Shown here: positions 1-8,400 of the stretch, in pieces | How positions within the stretch are numbered: the first letter of the stretch is position 1 | Layout: every line of letters begins with the position of its first letter | Assembly: GCF_900491745.1 (NCBI RefSeq) | Contig: NZ_UETR01000011.1 | Span: forward strand, 1-64,000 | Direction of reading: 5' to 3' | DNA: 64,000 nt | Source: Amarolinea aalborgensis | GTDB lineage: Bacteria; Chloroflexota; Anaerolineae; SSC4; Amarolineaceae | Notes under the pieces: generated by a model | What the model saw: only the letters and a program-made list of their open reading frames with translations | What the model was told of the DNA's origin: nothing | The model's database searches: none | Translations under genes and position numbers: made by a program

Positions 1-141
1 CGTGCTGTGACCGCTGCGGCTGTTCCCACAACCAGGTGCGGTTGGTGAAGATGCAGCCGCAGCGGTCGGTGTCTGCGTCGCGGGACGCACCCCCAACCGC
101 AACGGTTGGGGGTGCTGGTGTGCGCGTTGCCTACGTGTGGA
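1..141. repeat. Two perfect hairpins downstream of the Asp-box gene
   Basis: No convincing gene is seen here. Positions 9-22 pair perfectly with 54-67 (14 bp, loop of about 31 nt), and 87-99 pair perfectly with 103-115 (13 bp, 3-nt loop). The second hairpin lies 27 bases past the stop of the minus-strand gene and could end its transcript, but no T-run follows it on the minus strand. The flanking gene to the left is outside the window. Confidence 0.6.
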
Positions 142-2910
142 CTACGGTGATGGATGGCAGATCAGGAGCGCGGCATCGTCAAGGACCGTACGGCTGATGC
201 CGCCCGTGCCGTTGTTGTAGGTGCCGAACTGCAGGCGCAGCGTCTGACCCGCATACGGAGTCAGGTCGAGGGATGTGACCTCTCGCCAGGTTGGGTTGTT
301 GATGCGCTCGGTCAGCAACCAGACGAGACTGCCGTCGCTGCGGATGGCGAGGACATAGAAGAAATCGGTGAGCAGCGGCGCCGACGGGACATCGCTGGCG
401 TCGTGGCTTAGAAAGTGCTGAAGTTCCACCTCGTTGCGCGGCAGCATCTGCGGATCGGGCGGCGCTGCGGTCGCCTGGCCGCTGGCGCCGTCACCCCACA
501 CGTTGTAGCGCCAGAAGCGCACCTCTGACCTCCCCATCCCTGCCACGACCACGGCCTGTTCGACGGGCGAGTAGCTCTCGACGTTGGCGCCGCCCTGCGC
601 GATGCCTGTGCGCATGGCGCGGCTGCCGCTGTGCACCGGTGATGTCACATAGGCGGCCAGCACCGGATTGGGGCGGATGACCCACGCCTCGTTGGTCTCG
701 AAGCCGCCGTTCACCAGCATGTTGGAGCAGTCGGAGGGTGTGGGCGTCGCCGTGGGCGTTGGCGTCGGGCTGGCGCCGGCCGGCGGCGTCGGTGTGGGCG
801 TAGCGTAGCCGAAGTAGACGTAGAACGCCCCGTCTGGGCTGTTCAGCCACACGCCATTGCTGCCGTCGGTCAGCAGGCCATCCACCGGCTGATTATCCCA
901 GCTGTAGCCGCTGATCTTTTGCCATGTCTGGCCGTAGTTGAAGCCCTCGTACAGCCCGGCCGCCGTGCCCACATACAGGCGGCTGGGATCGTCCAGGCGA
1001 TTGATGATCTCGAGCAGGCCATAGGTCTCTCGACCTGGCGCCCAGAGTATATTCTCCAGGCCTGCGGTGAAGCGCTGCCAGGCGCCGCCGCCGTTCAGGC
1101 TGCGCCAGACGCCGTTCGGCTCCACGAAATAGACGCGGCTGGGATGGGTGGGATCCACCCACACATCAGTAACTCCCCAGATGTCGTCATACAGCGGAGT
1201 CACCTGCTGCCAGGTCTGGCCGCCATTGGTGCTGCGGGCCACCATGCCGCCGCCGCCTTCACTGATGCCGCTGGCGTAGACCGTGGTCCAGCTCGGATCA
1301 ATCGGCGCGATGTCCGACACGAAGTAGGCCCGCCAGAGGTCGGAGTCCTGGTGCTGCCAGGTGGCTCCACCATCGTTCGTCAGGTAGACGCCATCGCAGC
1401 CAAAGGCGTAGACCTTATTGATGTTGGTCGGGTGGGCCACGACCGGCTGCAAGTTGAGTCCGGCCGGCGCTTCAGCCCACGTACGGCCGCCGTCTGTGCT
1501 CTTGTACATCGGCTCATCGGGCCCACCGGCCAGGCAGCGCGGCGTCAGCCCAGACCAGATTACGCTGGAATTGGCCGGGCTGAAGACGAATTTCGGCCGC
1601 GGCGCGGCGTTGTTGACCAGGGTCCAATCGTTGTAGCTAATCCTGCGATGCAGCCCCGCGAAGCTGGTGGCGTAGCGGTCTTGCGTGCGATAGTCAGCGA
1701 TCTGACGAATGGCGGGATAGCCATTGACGATCAGTTGATACTGGTTGCTGGGCGGTGGGGGTGGGCCTGGCGGCAGGCTGAGCGTATGCCAGGTGGCGCC
1801 CTCATCGTCGCTGCGCACCAACTGCGTGCTCCAGTCGCCGGTGTCGGTCAGGTTGACGTAGAGCGCGGCGCCCTGCGGCCCCCAACCGACGGCCAGCGGA
1901 ACCACCGACTTGTTGGCGCCAAAGTCGTGCACGAGCTGCCACTGCACATCCTCAGGCGTCGGCGTGTTGGCGTTGAGGCTGCGCCAGAGCTTACCGGGGC
2001 TGCGGCTGCCCATGTACAACGCGTTGGCGCCGTTGTCGAAGGCCAGACCGGTATTCACGTAATAGCCCATGGTGGGCAGCGGCAGCCAGCGCCAGTTGCC
2101 CGCGTTGGTGCCGCGGTACAGGATTCCACCGCCGTATTTGGTGGAGGTGGTCAGGTACAGCGTATTGGGATCGTCCGGATCAATAATGATGGGGTTGGCT
2201 GCGGTCCAGCCGCTGAGGTCGCCGCTGGCTGCGCGCCAGATCTGCCCGCCGTCGTCGCTCTTGATCACCATCACACCGCCGCCGAAGTCGTGACCCCAGT
2301 TGGGCGCGGCCCAGAGCGTGGTAGGCCGGCTGTACTCCACCGACAGCGCGTGGGTGTGCACGGTGTGCAGCATCTGCCACTGGCCGTTGGCGTTGGTGCG
2401 GAACAGCCCGGCCTCCGTGCCCAGGTAGAGCGTGCTGGGGTTGGCGTAGTCCATGCCCAGGCCAGCCCGGCCCACGGCCGGCGGCACGCCTTGCGGCGCC
2501 GGCTGCCAGCTCTCACCGCGGTCTGCGCTGACCAGCAGCAGTTGGCTGTTGGTCAGCGCATACACCAGACCTGGCTCGCCGGGCGCCACGACCAACTCGC
2601 GCACACTGGCGGGGAAGACCGCGCCGGTTGGGGTGGGCGTGGGGGTGCGTGAGGGAGTGGCCGTGGCCGTATGCTGCACGGTAGGCGTTGGCGTTGCGGT
2701 CGGCTGAACAGCAGGCACGTTGTACTGGAGCCGGGGCAAGTAAAGCCAGGACGTCCACGGCGGAGCCGGCCGGCCATCGGGGGGAGGCGTCAGCATGAAC
2801 CAGGGGTCTGGGGGAGGGACGGTGCGCCCCAGGCTCGCCGAAGCCACACTCGCGAGCACGAGCAGGGCCAACAGCGCGCCGCCGATGAGCATTAGTGATT
2901 TGGATCTCAT
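142..2910 (-). CDS. Secreted beta-propeller protein with Asp-box (BNR/sortilin-like) repeats
   Basis: This is a 922-residue exported protein. The chosen ATG at 2910 has AGGAGG five bases upstream and starts a clear signal peptide (hydrophobic stretch LLALLVLASVASAS). A Thr-Pro-rich linker follows near residues 75-100. Then come at least seven Asp-box motifs of the S-x-D-x-G-x-x-W type (SADRGESW, KSDDGGQIW, RSDDEGATW, KSTDGGRTW, LTNDGGATW, STNGGQTW), as in sialidase-like, VPS10-like and photosystem-stability-factor beta-propellers. A second TP linker leads to a C-terminal module of about 165 residues that opens NMLVNGGFE, a style common in carbohydrate-binding-like beta-sandwiches. No sialidase catalytic residues were identified. 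I infer a cell-surface or extracellular binding protein; the ligand is unknown. Confidence 0.85.
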   Translation of the reverse strand: MRSKSLMLIGGALLALLVLASVASASLGRTVPPPDPWFMLTPPPDGRPAPPWTSWLYLPRLQYNVPAVQPTATPTPTVQHTATATPSRTPTPTPTGAVFPASVRELVVAPGEPGLVYALTNSQLLLVSADRGESWQPAPQGVPPAVGRAGLGMDYANPSTLYLGTEAGLFRTNANGQWQMLHTVHTHALSVEYSRPTTLWAAPNWGHDFGGGVMVIKSDDGGQIWRAASGDLSGWTAANPIIIDPDDPNTLYLTTSTKYGGGILYRGTNAGNWRWLPLPTMGYYVNTGLAFDNGANALYMGSRSPGKLWRSLNANTPTPEDVQWQLVHDFGANKSVVPLAVGWGPQGAALYVNLTDTGDWSTQLVRSDDEGATWHTLSLPPGPPPPPSNQYQLIVNGYPAIRQIADYRTQDRYATSFAGLHRRISYNDWTLVNNAAPRPKFVFSPANSSVIWSGLTPRCLAGGPDEPMYKSTDGGRTWAEAPAGLNLQPVVAHPTNINKVYAFGCDGVYLTNDGGATWQHQDSDLWRAYFVSDIAPIDPSWTTVYASGISEGGGGMVARSTNGGQTWQQVTPLYDDIWGVTDVWVDPTHPSRVYFVEPNGVWRSLNGGGAWQRFTAGLENILWAPGRETYGLLEIINRLDDPSRLYVGTAAGLYEGFNYGQTWQKISGYSWDNQPVDGLLTDGSNGVWLNSPDGAFYVYFGYATPTPTPPAGASPTPTPTATPTPSDCSNMLVNGGFETNEAWVIRPNPVLAAYVTSPVHSGSRAMRTGIAQGGANVESYSPVEQAVVVAGMGRSEVRFWRYNVWGDGASGQATAAPPDPQMLPRNEVELQHFLSHDASDVPSAPLLTDFFYVLAIRSDGSLVWLLTERINNPTWREVTSLDLTPYAGQTLRLQFGTYNNGTGGISRTVLDDAALLICHPSP

Positions 2911-3270
2911 GCTATCCTCCTGCGCAAGGGGAATTGCTGCCGCCAGTTGCCCAGCCAGGCGCCGGCAATCTGGCTGCGGGCATGACGACCTCGGCGCTGC
3001 CCAGGTCGTCTGCTTTCCCATTGTGATGACGCAGGCCGTCCTCAGGCGATGTGGTGACATTATGACCAGGCGCGCGCCAGGTCGCGGTGCTCGTATGAGC
3101 CGAGGCCGTCGCCCGCACGGAGGTGAATCCTGACCGCCGCATCTCGTCCATCCATTATCTCCCGCCCCGGCCATTTGGGCCGCAGATACGCCGATGTTAT
3201 AATCACGCGACGCCGCCCCTGGCTGCACGATGCCGGCGGCGCTGAACCTGTTGTTGCGAGAATGAGTCCT
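2911..3270. promoter_or_regulatory. Divergent intergenic region with a possible plus-strand -10
   Basis: This 360-base gap separates the minus-strand Asp-box gene from the plus-strand DUF3048 gene. A TATAAT hexamer at 3198-3203 could be the -10 of the DUF3048 operon, but the -35 candidate at 3175-3180 (TTGGGC) is weak. The minus-strand gene carries AGGAGG at about 2916-2921. No gene is supported here. Confidence 0.35.
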
Positions 3271-4500
3271 ATGCCTATCAAATCTGCTGTGAATCACCGC
3301 CGCGCCTGGGGCCTTCCCTGGCTGCTGATTGCGATCCTGTTGCTGACGAGCTGCGGTCAGCCCAACGCCGAACCTTCTCCGACCCCGACCAAAACGCCGA
3401 AGGCGCCGGCGGCCCAGGCCACCGACGCGCCCAAAGAGACGGCGCCGACCGCGACGCCGGCGCTGCTGCCCAGCGACACGCCAGTGTTGCCGACAGACAC
3501 TCCGGTCCCTCCCACCCAGACGCCCACCAACACACCGCTGCCCAGCGGCTATCTCGATCCAGCCAAAGATCCGAACCTGGCGCCTTTCACCGGCCTGCCG
3601 CTAACTGACGCGGCCGTGCGCGACCGGCGGCCCCTGGCGATCAAGGTGGCGAATACCGAAAACGTGCGGCCGCAAAACGGCCTGAGCAAGGCGGACGTGG
3701 TGATCGAGCAGCGCGTCGAGTACAACCTGACCCGGTTTACGGTGATTTACTACAGCCAGGGCGCGGAGCGCGTCGGCTCGATTCGCAGCGCGCGCCTGCC
3801 CGACCTGGAATGGCCGGCGGTGTTCGACGCCGTGCTGTGCTTCTCCGGCGGCGTCGAGCCGGTGCGCCAGAAGCTGTACGCTTCGGATTTTGCCGATCGC
3901 ATCCTGGAACAGGCGCGCAACGGCAGCGCCTACTTCCGCGATCCCAAGATCGCCGTGCCGAACAATCTCTTTGCCAGCACCACCACCCTGTGGAACGTGG
4001 CTGCGGCGCGCGGCTGGAACAAGCGCCCACAGCCGGCGCTGGGCTGGGTTTTCAGCGTCAGCCCGCCGGCCAGCGGTCGCGGCGTATCCAGCCTCAAGAT
4101 TCCCTATCCCACGGGCAGCGATCGCGTGGAGTGGCGCTATGACGCGGGCAGCGGCCGTTGGCTGCGCTGGCAAGGGGGTGTGGGGCAAACTGATGCCACC
4201 ACCGGCGCGCAGTTGACCAGCGCGAATGTCGTGGTCATGGCGGCCAATCATGTGCCGACCCTGATTTTGGAGCATGACACGGTGGATCGCGGCGTCAACC
4301 GCTCGATTGAGATCCAGGTGTGGGGCGAAGGTCCGGCCACGGTGTACCGGGACGGCCAGGCCTACCAGGGCAAATGGATCCGCAGCGGTCGCCAGGATCC
4401 CTTGCGCTTCGTGGACGCCAACGGCAACCTGATCCCGCTCAAGCCGGGCAATACCTGGCTAGAGTTGATCCCGCTCGACATGGCGGTGACGGCGCAGTAG
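3271..4500 (+). CDS. DUF3048 (YerB-like) lipoprotein
   Basis: This 409-residue protein has an N-terminal signal ending in the lipobox LTSC, so it is probably a lipid-anchored protein on the outer face of the cytoplasmic membrane. A TP-rich spacer of about 60 residues follows, then a DUF3048/YerB-type domain that begins around PFTGLPLTD and contains VGSIRSARLPDLEW. ATG codons at 3262 and 3271 are both possible. Its domain closely resembles that of the next gene, which indicates a tandem duplication. YerB-family function is not established; a cell-envelope role is inferred from the lipobox and family distribution. Confidence 0.85.
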   Translation: MPIKSAVNHRRAWGLPWLLIAILLLTSCGQPNAEPSPTPTKTPKAPAAQATDAPKETAPTATPALLPSDTPVLPTDTPVPPTQTPTNTPLPSGYLDPAKDPNLAPFTGLPLTDAAVRDRRPLAIKVANTENVRPQNGLSKADVVIEQRVEYNLTRFTVIYYSQGAERVGSIRSARLPDLEWPAVFDAVLCFSGGVEPVRQKLYASDFADRILEQARNGSAYFRDPKIAVPNNLFASTTTLWNVAAARGWNKRPQPALGWVFSVSPPASGRGVSSLKIPYPTGSDRVEWRYDAGSGRWLRWQGGVGQTDATTGAQLTSANVVVMAANHVPTLILEHDTVDRGVNRSIEIQVWGEGPATVYRDGQAYQGKWIRSGRQDPLRFVDANGNLIPLKPGNTWLELIPLDMAVTAQ

Positions 4501-4535
4501 GGAGACCAGAGACCAGAGATCGGAGATCAGAGATT
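4501..4535 (+). repeat. Heptanucleotide repeat, five RGAGAYY units
   Basis: Five consecutive 7-base units (GGAGACC, AGAGACC, AGAGATC, GGAGATC, AGAGATT) start directly after the stop codon of the first DUF3048 gene. The same heptamer family recurs on the same strand at 17913-17982 and 20100-20120. Confidence 0.8.
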
Positions 4536-4617
4536 GGGTGGTGGGGGTGTTGATGGGAAGAAGGATCAGATGAGGAAGCAGGTTGATTTGGGGAAGAGAA
4601 GAGAAACGGAGGTGAGG

Positions 4618-5646
4618 ATGCGACGGCTGTGGGGTGTAGCGCGGGTGTTGATGGGAGTGATTGTGTTGTTGACCGGTGTGGTCGGGCCAGCCAGGGCGGC
4701 GACGACGCCAGCCGATGGCGCGGTCGCGCCGTTCACGGGGCTGCCGGTGCGCGATTCGAAAATTCTGTCTCGGCGGCCGCTGGCGATCAAGGTGGCAAAT
4801 ACCGCGAATGTACGACCGCAAGGCGGGCTGAGCAAGGCCGATGTGGTGATCGAGCAGCGCGTTGAGTACAACCTGACGCGCATGACGGCTATTTTCCACA
4901 GCCAGGGCGCGGAGCGCGTCGGTTCGATCCGCAGCGCGCGCCTGCCTGACCTGGAATGGCCGGTGATTTTCGATGCCGTGCTCTGCTTCTCTGGCGCTTC
5001 TACCGAAGTGCGCAAGATGCTGTACGAATCGGACTTCAAGGATCGTCTTTTGGAGCAGGCGCTCAATGGCCCGGCCTATTTCCGCGACCCCAAGCGCGCC
5101 GTGCCGCACAATTTGTACGCCAGCACGACTACGCTGTGGAATGTCGCGCAGAAGCGCGGTTGGAACAAGGCGCCGGAGCCGCGGCTTGGTTGGGTGTTCG
5201 ACGCCAGCGCGCCGGCCGGCGGCAGCGCAGTCGCCAAGCTCAAGATTCCTTACCCCACGCCCAGCGATCGCGTCGAATGGCGCTACGATCTGGCAACAAC
5301 CCGTTGGTTGCGCTGGCAGGGGAACGTGGTTCACAAAGATGCGGCTACCAACACGCAGTTGACTGCGGCCAATGTGGTGGTGATGACGGCTGTGCATGTG
5401 GCAACGCCAATCCTGGAGCATGGCACGGTGGATGTGGGCATCAATCGCTCGATCGAAATTCAGCTGTGGGGCGAAGGCGCGTTGACTGTCTACCGCGATG
5501 GCAAGGCCTACCCCGGCAAATGGGTGCGCGCAGATCGCCAGGCGCCTTTGACGTTCCTCGACGCCAACGGTCAGGTCATTCCGCTGCGACCCGGCAATAC
5601 CTGGATCGAGGTCGTAACGCCCGAGATGAAGGTAACCGCACAGTAA
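4618..5646 (+). CDS. DUF3048 (YerB-like) exported protein, tandem paralogue
   Basis: This 342-residue protein is a close paralogue of the upstream lipoprotein. The start at 4618 was chosen because ACGGAGGTGAGG lies just upstream and the protein then opens with a typical signal peptide (MRRLWGVARVLMGVIVLLTG). It lacks the lipobox cysteine and the long TP linker, so the mature protein is probably released or held by its signal segment. The DUF3048 domain starts at about residue 30 (PFTGLPVRD) and shares blocks such as VVIEQRVEYNLTR and GSIRSARLPDLEWP with the first copy. It lies 117 bases after the first copy and 13 bases before the gyrase-CTD gene, so the three may be cotranscribed. Confidence 0.85.
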   Translation: MRRLWGVARVLMGVIVLLTGVVGPARAATTPADGAVAPFTGLPVRDSKILSRRPLAIKVANTANVRPQGGLSKADVVIEQRVEYNLTRMTAIFHSQGAERVGSIRSARLPDLEWPVIFDAVLCFSGASTEVRKMLYESDFKDRLLEQALNGPAYFRDPKRAVPHNLYASTTTLWNVAQKRGWNKAPEPRLGWVFDASAPAGGSAVAKLKIPYPTPSDRVEWRYDLATTRWLRWQGNVVHKDAATNTQLTAANVVVMTAVHVATPILEHGTVDVGINRSIEIQLWGEGALTVYRDGKAYPGKWVRADRQAPLTFLDANGQVIPLRPGNTWIEVVTPEMKVTAQ

Positions 5647-5659
5647 GAAAGAAGAGTCC

Positions 5660-6802
5660 ATGCCTGACGACATTCACAGCGACCCCTTGCCGGACCTGAC
5701 CGCGCTTTCTGCGGCCGTGCGCGCGTACATCGAGACGCTGCAGGCCGAAAATCGCAGCCTGCGCGCGGAGCTGGAGCAGGTCAGGGGCGTGCGCCGCCCC
5801 GCGCCGCCCGCCGCGCCGCGCGCCAGCGCGCCGCGGTCGCCCGCGGCGGAGCGGGGCGAGCCCGAGCCGCTCAATCTACCGGCCGTTCAATATCCGCCGG
5901 ACACGATGCTCATCAGCCTCAGCGGCCAGGGCATGCTCAAGCGCACGCCGCTCAACGCGTATGGAAAACAGCGCCGGGGCGGCATGGGCGTCTACGACAT
6001 CAAGCTCAAGGACGACGACGCGCCCGCGTTTCTGCTGACTGCGCTGGCGAGTGAGACGCTGGTGGTGGTGACGACACGCTGCCGCACCTTCCGCGTCCCC
6101 GTAAACACCCTGCGCCTGGGCGATGTACGCGACCGGGGCGACAGCCTGGCCGAGCGCCTGCGCCTGACCGAGGGCGAGAAGATCGGCGCGGTGCTGGCGG
6201 TGAATGATGCCAACGAAAGCGACCGCCCCTGGGTGCTGCTGGGCGCGGCCACGGGCGTCGTGCGCCGCCTTCGCCGTAACGTCATCGGCCCTAACCTGGC
6301 TGACGGGACCATTTTGTACGATCCGAAGGATGGCGGCGCGCCGACCGTCATGTGCCTGAGCCGCGGCGATGGCGATCTCTTCCTGGCGAGCAACACAGGC
6401 CTGGGCATCCGTTTCGAGGAGAAACTGGTGTCGCACCGGGGTACGCGCGGTATGCGGTTGACGCCGCAAGAACGACTGGTGGGCCTGACGCCGCTGCCGG
6501 CTGACGGCAGCGTGCTCCTGGTCAGCGCGGATGGGCAGGGCGTACGCCGGCCGATGGAGAGCTTTGCCGCCAGCAAAACCGTGGGCGGTCAGGGCAAAAT
6601 TGCCATCAAGACCGATAACCTGGTGGCCGCGCTGTCGGTCAGCGATGCGGATGAGGTGTTGTGCATCAGCGCGTTTGCCAAGCTGATTCGCTTCGACGCC
6701 GCGGAGGTGCCGCCGCGCACCAGCGTGGCGCAAGGCGTCAATGTGATGGAACTGCGCGGTGATCGCGTGGCCGCCGCAACCGTCAGCACACCGCCTGGTT
6801 AG
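5660..6802 (+). CDS. Free-standing GyrA C-terminal-domain-like beta-pinwheel protein
   Basis: This 380-residue protein has a short coiled-coil segment (about residues 15-40, ETLQAENRSLRAELEQV), a low-complexity Pro/Ala spacer and a C-terminal region resembling the DNA-wrapping pinwheel of gyrase or topoisomerase IV subunit A. The first blade carries GMLKRTPLNAYGKQRRGGMG, which contains a GyrA-box-like QRRGGMG. Later blades repeat the pattern, for example ASNTGLGIRFEEKLV and SAFAKLIRFDAAEVPPRT. The breakage-reunion domain with its catalytic tyrosine is absent, so it cannot itself be a topoisomerase. I infer a DNA-wrapping accessory protein. The start has only a weak purine-rich RBS (AGAAAGAAGAG). 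Confidence 0.75.
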   Translation: MPDDIHSDPLPDLTALSAAVRAYIETLQAENRSLRAELEQVRGVRRPAPPAAPRASAPRSPAAERGEPEPLNLPAVQYPPDTMLISLSGQGMLKRTPLNAYGKQRRGGMGVYDIKLKDDDAPAFLLTALASETLVVVTTRCRTFRVPVNTLRLGDVRDRGDSLAERLRLTEGEKIGAVLAVNDANESDRPWVLLGAATGVVRRLRRNVIGPNLADGTILYDPKDGGAPTVMCLSRGDGDLFLASNTGLGIRFEEKLVSHRGTRGMRLTPQERLVGLTPLPADGSVLLVSADGQGVRRPMESFAASKTVGGQGKIAIKTDNLVAALSVSDADEVLCISAFAKLIRFDAAEVPPRTSVAQGVNVMELRGDRVAAATVSTPPG

Positions 6803-6935
6803 CGCAATTGAAATCGCGTCTGATGGGCGCACCGCCTGGCGTCTACCTGCGTAGACGCGATGCCGGTCGGCTTGCGCCGACCTTGCGGTGGAACGCTCTT
6901 TCAGTTCGAATTCATTCGGCGGCTGCAGTCGGCGT
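6803..6935 (+). repeat. Lone diverged copy of the ~196-bp hairpin element
   Basis: This intergenic block aligns with the array at 61.4-63.0 kb. It holds hairpin 1 (arms GCGTCTA and TAGACGC), hairpin 2 (arms GGTCGGC and GCCGACC, loop TTGC) and a surrounding pairing of CACCGC with GCGGTG. Compared with the array, both hairpins differ by paired substitutions that keep the stems intact. It begins within a few bases of the stop of the gyrase-CTD gene and ends 60 bases before the DinB gene. Confidence 0.75.
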
Positions 6936-6994
6936 GGGATGCCTGAGCAGTTACCGATGCGCCAGGAAATGTCTTGCACGGAGGTATGATCAAC

Positions 6995-7870
6995 ATGAGT
7001 GACATCAGTATTGCGCAGGCCGTGGAGGCGTTCACACACGTCACGCAGGGCGCTTCGGCCGCTGACCTGGAACGACCCTGGGTGTGGGGGGCGTACGACG
7101 AGGAAGGTGTGCGCTTTGCCTTCTTTCGTACTTACGAAGAGCTGCGTGAACTGGCGGTGCGCTTGCTGACGGCTCGCGTTGCCGCTGGTTCCCCGCCCAC
7201 GGCTGGCCAGCGCATCCTGGCCCTCTACCATCTGGCCCAACGTGATCTCGAGGCCGCGCTGCTGGGCGTCTCACCCGCCCTGGCGACCCGGCCGCCCGCG
7301 CCCGGCGAGTGGTCGGTGCACCAAGCCCTGGCTCACATGGCCCAGGCCACGATTGGTTTCTACGCCGTGGTGCGCTATACGCTGGACAGTCGACGCGACG
7401 GCATAGAACAGCCGCCGGAAATGACCGACGAGACGTGGGAAGCTGCCGTGGGCGCAAGCGATGCCGCGCTGCTGGCGCAGCTTGGGGGTGAGTTTGCTGA
7501 TCTGCTGGCGTTTGCTGCCCAGTGGCACGACCGGGTGCTGGCTGAATTTGCCGATGTGACGGAAGAAGAGCTGGCCTGGCCGTCGCGTTATTGGGAAGGG
7601 TACGACCTGCCGCTGCGCTTTCGCCTGCACCGCTTCGATGCCCATCTGCGCCAGCATACGATCCAGGTAGACAAGACTCTGCTGGCCCTGGGGCACGCGC
7701 CCACGGAAGCCCGGCGCCTGCTGCGCTTGATCTACGCCGCGCTGGCTGAGGTTGAAGGTGCTTTGATTGGCGCCGCGGGCGTGGGCGATGCGCTTGTGCG
7801 GCACGCGGCGGCTTCTATCGCCGCGCGCAGCGAGGAGATCGCCGTAATCCTCAAGTCATCAGGCGACTGA
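6995..7870 (+). CDS. DinB-like (DUF664-type) protein
   Basis: This 291-residue protein contains a DinB/YfiT-like four-helix bundle, seen from APGEWSVHQALAHMAQATIGF (about residues 104-124) to HRFDAHLRQHTIQVDKTL (about 216-233). These two blocks normally supply the three histidine ligands of a divalent metal. An N-terminal stretch of about 90 residues precedes the bundle. The family includes thiol-dependent S-transferases and DNA-damage-inducible proteins, and the substrate here is unknown. ATG 6995 was preferred because GGAGG sits ten bases upstream; ATG 6986 is too close to that site. Confidence 0.75.
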   Translation: MSDISIAQAVEAFTHVTQGASAADLERPWVWGAYDEEGVRFAFFRTYEELRELAVRLLTARVAAGSPPTAGQRILALYHLAQRDLEAALLGVSPALATRPPAPGEWSVHQALAHMAQATIGFYAVVRYTLDSRRDGIEQPPEMTDETWEAAVGASDAALLAQLGGEFADLLAFAAQWHDRVLAEFADVTEEELAWPSRYWEGYDLPLRFRLHRFDAHLRQHTIQVDKTLLALGHAPTEARRLLRLIYAALAEVEGALIGAAGVGDALVRHAAASIAARSEEIAVILKSSGD

Positions 7871-7925
7871 GGCTTCGTCGTGAGCTCAGCCGAACGGTCG
7901 CGGCCACGGCTGCCACAGAGAATGA

Positions 7926-8357
7926 ATGATGTCTGACAATCATGCACAACCCATGACCGCGGAAGCTCTGCAGCGTTTCCTGGTCGGTGAATTTCCCCAA
8001 ACTACGCTTCAGATCGAAGCCGTGGGCGAGGGCAAGGCGCGCATCCGCCAGCCCATCGGGCCGCGCCATCTACGCCCCGGCGGCACTGTCTCCGGGCCGA
8101 CGCTCATGACCGTGGCTGACACAGCCATGTACATGGCGCTGCTGGGCGAGATCGGCCTGCAGCCGCTGGCGGTAACGGTCAGCCTGAATATCAACTTCCT
8201 GCGCCGACCGGTCGCTGGGCATGACATCATTGGCGAGGCGCGGCTGCTCAAGCGCGGGCGCCGCCTGGCCGTGGGCGAAGTCCTCATCTACTCGGGGGAT
8301 GATCCCGACGCCGTGGCGCACGCGACCGTGACTTACGCGATTCCCTACGCCATTTGA
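7926..8357 (+). CDS. PaaI-type hotdog thioesterase
   Basis: This 143-residue protein matches the PaaI/HGG-motif hotdog thioesterases in length and pattern. The block RPGGTVSGPTLMTVADTAMY (about residues 50-70) corresponds to the catalytic HGG-helix region, though His is replaced in the motif (RPGG). The strand LNINFLRRPVAGHDIIGEA is typical of the family. It would hydrolyse acyl-CoA thioesters in the cytoplasm. It follows the DinB gene by 55 bases. The start could be ATG 7926 or the adjacent 7929. Confidence 0.8.
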   Translation: MMSDNHAQPMTAEALQRFLVGEFPQTTLQIEAVGEGKARIRQPIGPRHLRPGGTVSGPTLMTVADTAMYMALLGEIGLQPLAVTVSLNINFLRRPVAGHDIIGEARLLKRGRRLAVGEVLIYSGDDPDAVAHATVTYAIPYAI

Positions 8358-8370
8358 CCGTTATTGCAAA

Positions 8371-8396
8371 GCGCCCGTATCTGAGGATGCGGGCGC
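8371..8396 (+). terminator. Hairpin after the thioesterase gene
   Basis: Positions 8371-8381 pair with 8386-8396 (11 bp with one G-T pair, 4-nt loop) 13 bases after the thioesterase stop codon. The stem is strong, but no T-run follows, so factor-independent termination is uncertain. Confidence 0.45.
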
Positions 8397-8400
8397 CTCG

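Noticed and set aside
919..2652. Long plus-strand frame opposite the Asp-box gene
   Set aside because: It is an antisense shadow in GC-rich sequence. The minus-strand frame has signal peptide, Asp-boxes and RBS.
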